From assembly GCA_002322525.1 (NCBI GenBank), contig DCOU01000007.1:1-13109 (forward strand): DNA of 13,109 bases. The letters run 5' to 3'. The translations under genes and the position numbers were made by a program. The notes under the pieces were generated by a model that saw only the letters and a list, made by a program, of their open reading frames with translations, was not told the origin of the DNA and ran no database searches. This document shows, piece after piece, positions 7,463 to 12,926 of this stretch. Origin of the DNA: Candidatus Omnitrophica bacterium UBA1562. Its GTDB lineage: Bacteria > Omnitrophota > Gorgyraeia > Gygaellales > Profunditerraquicolaceae. Position 1 is the first letter of the stretch. Each line of letters starts with the position of its first letter.

Positions 7463-7479
7463 GTTAAAGGACTGTCCTT
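7445..7479 (+). repeat. Perfect 14-bp hairpin across the GT9 stop codon
   Basis: AAGGACAGTCCTTT (7445-7458) is exactly complementary to AAAGGACTGTCCTT (7466-7479) with a 7-base loop that contains the TAA stop (7460-7462). Each arm also holds a near-palindrome (AAGGAC-A-GTCCTT), so cross-pairing is possible. No T-run follows (the next bases are GGGAAGG), so it is not a standard intrinsic terminator. It could pause or attenuate, or stabilise the upstream mRNA 3' end. GGAAGG just after it serves the manC start. Confidence 0.75.
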
Positions 7480-7494
7480 GGGAAGGATAAGGAG

Positions 7495-8547
7495 ATGACC
7501 TATGCCATTATTTTAGCCGGCGGCACAGGAACGCGCTTTTGGCCTTTAAGTAGAGAGTTAGAACCAAAACAGTTTCTGAATGTTTGTTCAACTAAATCCA
7601 TGTTAGAGGAGACTATAGACAGGATAACACCGTTAATTAAAAAAGAGAACATTTATATAGCTACCAGCAGGATTTACGAGCAAAAAATAAAAAAATGCTT
7701 AAAGAAATTAAATATACCTTCCGGCAATATCTTATTAGAGCCGCAGAGTAAAAATACGTTTGCGCCTATAGCTGTATTATCTAAGAATATTAGTAACTTA
7801 GATGCCGACTCTTGTTTAGTAGTATTACCCAGCGACCACTTTATTAAACATCAGAATAGATTCTTGAAATTATTAAGCAAAGGAATAGAAATCGCAAGAT
7901 GCGGCTATATTGTTTCATTAGGGATTCCTCCCAGTAGGCCGGAAACAGGCTATGGTTATATTAAAATAAAGTCACACGTCACACGTCACACGTCACACGC
8001 ATATGAGATTGATAGGTTCATTGAGAAACCGAATTTAACCCGGGCAAAAAAATTTATCCAAGATAAAAGATATTATTGGAATAGCGGAATCTTCATTTTT
8101 AGGCCGGATGTAATATTAGAAGAGATTAAGAAGTTTATGCCTCGTATTTATAACACCGTAATGCAGATTAAAAATAAAAAAGATTTTAACCGATTGTGGC
8201 ATAAATTTCCTTCTATATCCATAGATTATGCGATAATGGAAAAAACCAATAAAATGGCGTTGTTGCCCGCAGATTGCGGCTGGATAGATTTAGGCAGCTG
8301 GGAAGCAATAGGCGAGATTGCCAAAAAAGATAAAAACGGTAATATTTTCCGAGGAAAATTTATAGATATAGGAAGCAAAAATACTTTGGTCTGGTCGGAT
8401 AAACGATTAATAACAACGCTGGGGTTAAATAATATTATTATAGTAGATACAGAAGACGCGCTTTTGGTTTGCCGTCGAGATAGAAGCCAGGATGTTAAAA
8501 AGACAGTTGGATTATTAAAACAAAAGAATTATAAGGATGAGATTTGA
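7495..8547 (+). CDS. manC: Mannose-1-phosphate guanylyltransferase (nucleotidyltransferase domain only)
   Basis: The 350-residue enzyme would make GDP-mannose from mannose-1-phosphate and GTP. The pyrophosphorylase signature G-G-T-G-T-R-F-W-P-L-S-R with P-K-Q-F-L spans residues 9-28. P-S-D-H-F is at 112-116, E-T-G-Y-G-Y-I-K lies before the insert, F-I-E-K-P is at 175-179, then W-N-S-G-I-F-I-F, S-I-D-Y-A-I-M-E-K and W-I-D-L-G-S-W. The length matches the short form without the C-terminal phosphomannose isomerase cupin domain. The start is ATG with GGAAGG about 8 bases upstream; the AAGGAG nearer the start is too close. A 4 x 7-bp tandem repeat (7971-7998) encodes about residues 159-168 (S-H-V-T-R-H-T-S-H) in a variable loop. 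The stop overlaps the TTG start of the next gene. GDP-mannose could feed the GT2 or GT9 enzymes or fucose-type sugars. Confidence 0.9.
   Translation: MTYAIILAGGTGTRFWPLSRELEPKQFLNVCSTKSMLEETIDRITPLIKKENIYIATSRIYEQKIKKCLKKLNIPSGNILLEPQSKNTFAPIAVLSKNISNLDADSCLVVLPSDHFIKHQNRFLKLLSKGIEIARCGYIVSLGIPPSRPETGYGYIKIKSHVTRHTSHAYEIDRFIEKPNLTRAKKFIQDKRYYWNSGIFIFRPDVILEEIKKFMPRIYNTVMQIKNKKDFNRLWHKFPSISIDYAIMEKTNKMALLPADCGWIDLGSWEAIGEIAKKDKNGNIFRGKFIDIGSKNTLVWSDKRLITTLGLNNIIIVDTEDALLVCRRDRSQDVKKTVGLLKQKNYKDEI
7971..7998 (+). repeat. Four perfect copies of a 7-bp tandem repeat (GTCACAC) in manC
   Basis: Copies are at 7971-7977, 7978-7984, 7985-7991 and 7992-7998, followed by a further G. The unit is not a multiple of three, so gain or loss of one copy would shift the manC frame. 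Four copies keep it open. Confidence 0.9.
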
Positions 8548-9644
8548 GAAAGTTTCTTATCGTTAATCCATTCGGCATTGGCGATGCCTTGTTTACTACC
8601 CCTGTAATTAGAGCTATAAAAGATAGCCAGCCCAATAGTGTTATTGGTTATTGGTGCAATGAGCGGGTAAAGGATATTCTCAAAGATAATCCAAATATAA
8701 ATAAGATATTTGCTTTATCCAGAGGCGACCTCAAGAAGGTTTATCATAAATCAATATGGCAGGGTATCTATAAATCTATAAATTTAGTATGTAAGATAAA
8801 AAAAGAAAGATTTGATACTTTGCTTGATTTTTCCTTAGACCATCGCTATAGTTTAATAGCCAAAATCATCGGGATTAAGAAACGCATTGGTTTTAATTAT
8901 AAAAATCGGGGAAGATTCCTTACAGATAAAATAGATATAAATGGTTATAGCGATAAACACGTAGTGGAATATTATTTAGATTTGCTGAAGCCGATTGGTA
9001 TAAAACCAAAAAGCTATAATTTAGAATTAGTTATATCGCAAAGTTGTAAAAGAAAGAGCAAGGATATCCTTGCAGAATATGGTATCAGTGATAAAGATTT
9101 ACCCCGCCCCTGCACACAGGGGCGGGGTTTAATTATCGGGATAGCTCCCGGCGCAGGTGCGAGCTGGGGTTGCGATGCTCACTTAAAACAATGGCCCGCG
9201 ATAAGATTTGGACAACTGGCAGATAGAATAATTAATGATTTTAAGGCAAAGATAATCATTTTAGGCGATGAATCAGAAAAACCCATTGCTGATATAATAA
9301 TAAATAGTATGCATAACAAGCCAATAGACTTAAGTGGCAGGACGAGCTTAGAAGAGTTAAGCGCGGTTATAAATGATTTGCATATCCTGATTACCAATGA
9401 CGGAGGGCCTTTGCATATTGCGGTTGCATTGGGCAAGAAGACCGTCTCTTTCTTCGGTCCTGTTGGCCCAAAAGTATACGGCCCTTATCCTTTTGATGAA
9501 AAACGCCATATTGTTTTAAAGAAAAATCTGGAATGTAGCCCCTGTTATGTTAATTTTCATTTATTAAGTTGTAAGAGAAACAGGGAGTGTCTGGAAACAA
9601 TAGATATCGATTCAGCATTGAATGCAGTTGCTAAATTATTATAA
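8544..9644 (+). CDS. GT9 family glycosyltransferase (heptosyltransferase-like), second copy
   Basis: The 366-residue GT-B protein is a closer match to canonical heptosyltransferases than the first copy. It has R-K-F-L-I-V-N-P-F-G-I-G-D-A-L-F-T-T-P (2-20) with the conserved catalytic-type Asp, A-P-G-A-G-A-S-W-G with L-K-Q-W-P further on, N-D-G-G-P-L-H-I-A (about 285-293), and a cysteine-patterned tail C-S-P-C...C...C-L. It starts with TTG, overlaps the manC stop, and has AAGGA at 8533-8537, six bases upstream. Residues about 186-195 (P-R-P-C-T-Q-G-R-G) come from a 12-bp perfect palindrome and probably sit in the linker between the two Rossmann domains, which may tolerate insertion. Expected role: adding heptose or a related sugar to a lipid-linked core. 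Specificity is inferred. Confidence 0.88.
   Translation: MRKFLIVNPFGIGDALFTTPVIRAIKDSQPNSVIGYWCNERVKDILKDNPNINKIFALSRGDLKKVYHKSIWQGIYKSINLVCKIKKERFDTLLDFSLDHRYSLIAKIIGIKKRIGFNYKNRGRFLTDKIDINGYSDKHVVEYYLDLLKPIGIKPKSYNLELVISQSCKRKSKDILAEYGISDKDLPRPCTQGRGLIIGIAPGAGASWGCDAHLKQWPAIRFGQLADRIINDFKAKIIILGDESEKPIADIIINSMHNKPIDLSGRTSLEELSAVINDLHILITNDGGPLHIAVALGKKTVSFFGPVGPKVYGPYPFDEKRHIVLKKNLECSPCYVNFHLLSCKRNRECLETIDIDSALNAVAKLL
9098..9130 (+). repeat. TTTACCCCG-family palindrome inside the second GT9 gene
   Basis: ACCCCGCCCCTG (9101-9112) pairs perfectly with CAGGGGCGGGGT (9117-9128) across a 4-base CACA loop, an extremely GC-rich stem in an AT-rich gene. The flanking TTT makes the 9-mer TTTACCCCG at 9098-9106, shared with 6403-6411 and 10894-10902. 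It is read in frame as L-P-R-P-C-T-Q-G-R-G-L. Confidence 0.85.
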
Positions 9645-9667
9645 AGACATAGCATAAAACTTATCTT

Positions 9668-9755
9668 ATGATTTCACGGATTAAAAATCAGATTACACAG
9701 ATTAAAGATTTAGCCGGAAAATCTGTGCAATCAGCGTTTGAATCTGTGAAATCAT
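9668..9755 (+). repeat. Long nested inverted repeat upstream of the aminotransferase gene
   Basis: Most of the 130-base gap between the second GT9 gene and the aminotransferase gene is an inverted repeat. The outer arms ATGATTTCACGGATT (9668-9682) and AATCTGTGAAATCAT (9741-9755) match at 14 of 15 positions, the exception being a G-T wobble. The inner arms CAGATTACACAGATT (9689-9703) and AATCTGTGCAATCAG (9720-9734) match at 13 of 15. AGATTT/AAATCT can pair at the centre. The outer and inner left arms are also related to each other as direct repeats (GATTnCACnGATTAAA). I have seen similar GATTTCACAGATTAAA palindromes between genes of several unrelated bacteria, so this is likely a dispersed palindromic element. 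I see no clear promoter or reading frame in the gap. Confidence 0.8.
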
Positions 9756-9774
9756 TTTAAAAAGGACATTTATT

Positions 9775-10893
9775 ATGAATAAGATACCCATATTGGACCT
9801 TAAGAAACAAATTGCTCCGATACGTCAGGAATTAGATTCTGCTATTAGGCGCGTAATCGATAATACGAATTTCATTTTAGGTGAGGAGGTAGCGGATTTC
9901 GAAAATGAAGTTCAAAAATACTGTAATATAAAATATGCTGTGGGAGTTTCTAGCGGCACAGATGCCATCAAATTAGCATTACTTGCTTTAGGTATTAAAT
10001 GCGGTGATAAGGTAATATGTCCTGCCTTTACGTATTACGCCACAGCCGGAGCTATAGCAAGCATGGGAGCAATCCCTGTATTTGCAGATATTGAACCTGA
10101 AACGTATAATATATCTGTTGAGAGCATAGAAAAGGTTCTTAAAAAAGATTCTAGAAGGAAAATTAAGGCAATTGTACCCGTGCATCTTTATGGCCAGTGT
10201 GCGGATATGGATAATATTTTAAAAATAGCTAGAATTTACCACTTAAAAGTGGTTGAGGACACAGCGCAGGCTTTCGGAGCAGAATATAAAGGTAAAAAAG
10301 CCGGGACAATGGGTGATTGCGGTGCGGTGAGTTTTTTTCCTGGCAAGAATCTGGGCGCGTTTGGTGATGCCGGTATGGCGCTTACCAACAGTAAAATTAC
10401 TGCAGATAGGCTTAGGGTCCTAAGAAATCAGGGGAATAAAGATAAGTATTACCATTTAGTATTGGGATATAACAATCGGATGGGCGCTATTCAAGCTGCT
10501 GTCTTGAAGGTAAAACTAAAATATCTCAACTCATGGAATGAAATGAGGCAGAAGAACGCCCGATATTTTAATCAGCGGCTTAAAGGCCTGAATATCAAAA
10601 CGCCATTTGTTCGCGAATATACCACTCATATTTATCACCAATACGTCCTGCGGCTAAATTCTTCGAGCAGAAAATTAATCGAGCATTTGAGAAGTAAAGG
10701 GATAGATGCGCGTGTTTATTATCCTGTTCCGTTGCATCTTCAAAAATGTTTTAAATATCTAAATTACAGAAAAGGAGATTTTCCTGAATCTGAAAAGGCA
10801 GCTGCTCAGACATTAGCAATACCTGTGTATCCGGATTTAACCAGGCAAGAATTGGACTGCATTATTAATTCCATAGGAGAGTTTTTGCAATGA
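9775..10893 (+). CDS. DegT/DnrJ/EryC1/StrS family PLP-dependent sugar aminotransferase
   Basis: The 372-residue enzyme has the full family pattern. I-P-I-L-D-L-K-K-Q is at the start, G-V-S-S-G-T-D-A-I-K-L-A-L (57-69) binds the PLP phosphate, P-A-F-T-Y-Y-A-T lies at 83-90, P-V-H-L-Y-G-Q at 135-141, and V-E-D-T-A-Q-A-F-G-A (160-169) holds Asp162, which pairs with the PLP ring nitrogen. F-F-P-G-K-N-L-G-A-F-G-D-A-G has Lys191 as the Schiff-base residue. The family transfers an amino group from glutamate to a keto nucleotide sugar, at C3 or C4 depending on subgroup. The A-Q-A-F-G-A variant resembles the WbpE/FdtB-like subgroup, but the substrate cannot be fixed. Family length is complete. ATG is preceded by AAAGGAC with good spacing. 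No dehydratase or oxidoreductase to make the keto substrate is seen in the window. The stop codon abuts a repeat (10893-10983). Confidence 0.92.
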   Translation: MNKIPILDLKKQIAPIRQELDSAIRRVIDNTNFILGEEVADFENEVQKYCNIKYAVGVSSGTDAIKLALLALGIKCGDKVICPAFTYYATAGAIASMGAIPVFADIEPETYNISVESIEKVLKKDSRRKIKAIVPVHLYGQCADMDNILKIARIYHLKVVEDTAQAFGAEYKGKKAGTMGDCGAVSFFPGKNLGAFGDAGMALTNSKITADRLRVLRNQGNKDKYYHLVLGYNNRMGAIQAAVLKVKLKYLNSWNEMRQKNARYFNQRLKGLNIKTPFVREYTTHIYHQYVLRLNSSSRKLIEHLRSKGIDARVYYPVPLHLQKCFKYLNYRKGDFPESEKAAAQTLAIPVYPDLTRQELDCIINSIGEFLQ

Positions 10894-10983
10894 TTTACCC
10901 CGCCTTTCATAAATCCCGCCCTTGCCTGCAAGAGCGGGATAAAAGGGTGGGGAACAATATAGGGAAGGAAGGGTGGGGTGAAT
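10893..10983 (+). repeat. TTTACCCCG-family repeat with two alternative right arms over the next start codon
   Basis: A stable central hairpin forms from ATCCCGC (10913-10919) with GCGGGAT (10934-10940), plus CTTG/CAAG inside. The flanking left arm TTTACCCCGCCTTT (10894-10907) can pair, with G-U wobbles, either with the first AAGGGTGGGG (10943-10952) or with the second exact copy (10969-10978). The second pairing can extend to 10983 and covers the GTG start at 10978. No T-run follows, so I do not call a terminator. Confidence 0.7.
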
Positions 10984-11742
10984 TTATCTGTTGTTGTGCT
11001 CACTAAAAATGAAGAAAAGAACATCCAAAGGTGCCTTGAGTCCGTTGCCGGATGGGCAAATGAGATAGTAGTAGTGGATGATGAGAGCACTGATAGGACA
11101 GTTGATATCGCCAGCAGATATAGCGACAGGATAATAATCAGAAAGATGGATATCGAGGGCAGGCAGAGAAATTTTGCCTATGCCCAAGCCAAGAATTTAT
11201 GGGTTTTAAGTTTAGATGCTGATGAGGTAGTTACCGAGGAGCTAAAAGAAGAAATTAAGGCTGTGCTCACCAAGCACACGCAATATAATGGTTTGACTAT
11301 ACCCAGGAGAAACTTTATCGGTGATTACTGGGTTAGATACGGCGGTTGGTATCCCAGCCCGCAATTGAAGCTTTTCAGGCAAGATAAATTCCTTTATGAA
11401 GAGGTAGGGGTGCATCCGCGTGCCTTTATGGATGAGCCCTGCGGGCATTTAAAATCCGATATCATACACTATTCTTATCAGAATATAGAAGACTTTTTGT
11501 ATAAATTGAATAACCAGACTACGCGCGAAGCCCAAAAGTGGTTCCAGCAGAATAAACCCATGCATTTATACAGGTTTATCTGGCGTACAATTGATAGATT
11601 CATCCGGACATATATAGGAAGAAAAGGCTATAAAGACGGTTTTATAGGATTTGTGGTCGCCTTTTATGCTGGTTTATACCAATTGATTAGTTATTTAAAA
11701 TACCGTGAATTAACGTTAAAAAAGAGAGAGGAGATGATATGA
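10978..11742 (+). CDS. GT2 family glycosyltransferase, WaaE/KdtX-like
   Basis: The 254-residue enzyme starts N-L-S-V-V-V-L-T-K-N-E-E-K-N-I (2-16), with V-V-V-D-D-E-S-T-D (31-39) and the metal-binding L-D-A-D-E (79-83). Then come G-G-W-Y-P-S-P-Q-L-K-L-F-R and V-H-P-R-A, typical of the WaaE group, which adds beta-1,4-glucose or a related sugar to heptose of the LPS core. This fits a heptose-containing core made by the two GT9 enzymes. The GTG start is chosen because the GT2 motif begins at residue 2 and the G-rich GGAAGG/GGGTGGGG lies just upstream. The same G-rich stretch is one arm of the repeat ending here, so translation may be modulated by RNA pairing. The 3' end overlaps the epimerase start by four bases. 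The acceptor is inferred. Confidence 0.87.
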   Translation: MNLSVVVLTKNEEKNIQRCLESVAGWANEIVVVDDESTDRTVDIASRYSDRIIIRKMDIEGRQRNFAYAQAKNLWVLSLDADEVVTEELKEEIKAVLTKHTQYNGLTIPRRNFIGDYWVRYGGWYPSPQLKLFRQDKFLYEEVGVHPRAFMDEPCGHLKSDIIHYSYQNIEDFLYKLNNQTTREAQKWFQQNKPMHLYRFIWRTIDRFIRTYIGRKGYKDGFIGFVVAFYAGLYQLISYLKYRELTLKKREEMI

Positions 11743-12779
11743 GGATACTTGTCACCGGAGGTGCAGGGCTTGTAGGCAGCCACAGCGCTGAATTTTTCGC
11801 GTTGGATAACCCTAAAAATAAAATTATTGTTTTAGATAACCTGATGCGTTCGCAGATTTTTGGTTATGATAAAGCATCGGTAGAATACAATTGGAATTAT
11901 TTAAAGAAATTTAAGAACATCGAGCGAATTAAAGGCGATGTGCGTAATGATAAAGATGTAGTTAAGGCAATAGGAAAGGGTGTGGATGTAATAATTCATA
12001 CCGCAGGCCAACCCGGCGTTCCCTCCAGCGTGCGTATGCCCAAAGAGGATTTTAGCATCAATGCATTCGGGACCCTTAATGTTTTAGAGGCAGCGCGCAA
12101 AAAATCAAAAGAAACTATTTTTATTTACACCTCAACCAACAAGGTCTATGGTGAGAATGTAGATAAGATTCCATTAGAAGAATTAGATAAAAGATATATT
12201 TATGATGGTGTCAAAGGAGTGTCTGAGGAAATGTGCACAGATTTAACCGGGCATACGCCTTATGGAGTCTCAAAGATGACAGGAGATCTCTACGCTCAAG
12301 AATACGCTTATATCTATGGAATGAAGACAGGGGTATTCCGTATGTCATGCATCTATGGTACGCGGCAATTTGGTTTTGAGGACCAGGGTTGGGTGGCCTG
12401 GTTTATTATTGCCACACTTTTTAACCGGCCGATTACAATTTACGGTAACGGTAAACAGGTGCGCGATATGCTTTATGTTGATGACCTTGTAGATGCGTTT
12501 AACTTATTTTTAAACAGCAAGTTGGAAAGAGGGCTCTTTAATATTGGGGGCGGCCCGAATAATACCGTTTCTCTTTTAGAATTTCTGGATGAATTAGAGA
12601 TATTGACAGGCAAGGTGCCGAAAGTAAACTTTGCAGACTGGCGGCCGTCTGACCAGAAGGTTTATATTTCAGATACATCAAAATTAGAAAAGGCCCTTAA
12701 CTGGAAGGCCAAGACCACAGTTTCGGAAGGCATAAAGAAGTTACTCGATTGGGTCAAAACCAATGAAAGTTATTTTTAA
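11739..12779 (+). CDS. NAD-dependent nucleotide-sugar epimerase, CDP-paratose 2-epimerase (RfbE)-like
   Basis: The 346-residue extended short-chain dehydrogenase has the NAD-binding G-G-A-G-L-V-G (7-13), D-N-L-M-R-S for the ribose/adenine side, H-T-A-G-Q-P-G-V-P-S-S-V, the catalytic-region T-S-T-N-K-V-Y-G (131-138), and Tyr175-Gly-Val-Ser-Lys179. T-S-T-N-K-V-Y-G, F-R-M-S-C-I-Y-G and a Q-G-W-V-A-W segment are the features I associate with the RfbE/TyvE group rather than GalE or RmlB. RfbE converts CDP-paratose to CDP-tyvelose. No CDP-sugar-forming genes are present here, so the true substrate may be another NDP-sugar. It overlaps the preceding stop by four bases and has GAGAGGAG upstream. The superfamily is certain; the subgroup is moderately supported. 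Confidence 0.8.
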   Translation: MRILVTGGAGLVGSHSAEFFALDNPKNKIIVLDNLMRSQIFGYDKASVEYNWNYLKKFKNIERIKGDVRNDKDVVKAIGKGVDVIIHTAGQPGVPSSVRMPKEDFSINAFGTLNVLEAARKKSKETIFIYTSTNKVYGENVDKIPLEELDKRYIYDGVKGVSEEMCTDLTGHTPYGVSKMTGDLYAQEYAYIYGMKTGVFRMSCIYGTRQFGFEDQGWVAWFIIATLFNRPITIYGNGKQVRDMLYVDDLVDAFNLFLNSKLERGLFNIGGGPNNTVSLLEFLDELEILTGKVPKVNFADWRPSDQKVYISDTSKLEKALNWKAKTTVSEGIKKLLDWVKTNESYF

Positions 12780-12782
12780 TGA

Positions 12783-12825
12783 GGCCATAACTTATGGAGG
12801 CAAAGCCGACATAAGTTATCTGGCC
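12783..12825 (+). repeat. Hairpin 1 of three before the phosphatase gene
   Basis: GGCCA (12783-12787) and TAACTTATG (12788-12796) pair with CATAAGTTA (12810-12818) and TGGCC (12821-12825), leaving a two-base bulge on the right arm. The loop carries a small GGC-AAA-GCC pairing. It begins four bases after the epimerase stop and could mark the 3' end of that transcript, but no T-run follows. Confidence 0.7.
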
Positions 12826-12831
12826 GAATTA

Positions 12832-12889
12832 ATCCCCGCAGCTACGAGTAGATTTCGAAGAAATCTACGAAGTGGTTAGCTACGGGGAT
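12832..12889 (+). repeat. Hairpin 2 of three: nested palindrome
   Basis: ATCCCCG (12832-12838) pairs with CGGGGAT (12883-12889). After a mismatch, AGCTA (12840-12844) pairs with TAGCT (12877-12881). A separate inner hairpin is formed by GTAGATTT (12848-12855) and AAATCTAC (12861-12868) with a 5-base loop. The element is bordered by an exact 8-base direct repeat, CGAATTAA, at 12825-12832 and 12902-12909. Confidence 0.75.
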
Positions 12890-12904
12890 AAGCCACCTGC
12901 GCGA

Positions 12905-12926
12905 ATTAAGTTCGGGCAAACTTAAT
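12905..12926 (+). promoter_or_regulatory. Hairpin 3 of three, covering the phosphatase start codon
   Basis: ATTAAGTT (12905-12912) pairs perfectly with AACTTAAT (12919-12926), loop CGGGCA. The right arm contains the first two bases of ATG 12925-12927, so the start would be partly base-paired in RNA. There is no good Shine-Dalgarno; the nearest purines lie in the left arm. A regulatory role is inference. Confidence 0.45.

Noticed and set aside
7445..7490. Intrinsic terminator after the first GT9 gene
   Set aside because: The stem is strong but no T-run follows; the next bases are G/A-rich and serve as the manC ribosome-binding site.
7491..7504. Alternative manC start at the second ATG (7502)
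   Set aside because: It is in another frame; only ATG 7495 leads directly into the conserved T-Y-A-I-I-L-A-G-G motif.
7971..7998. CRISPR-like array
   Set aside because: The 7-bp units are contiguous without spacers and lie inside an intact reading frame.
10913..10950. Intrinsic terminator after the aminotransferase gene
   Set aside because: The hairpin is followed by AAAAGGGTGGGG rather than T residues. A terminator on the opposite strand is also unlikely, because no - strand gene ends here.
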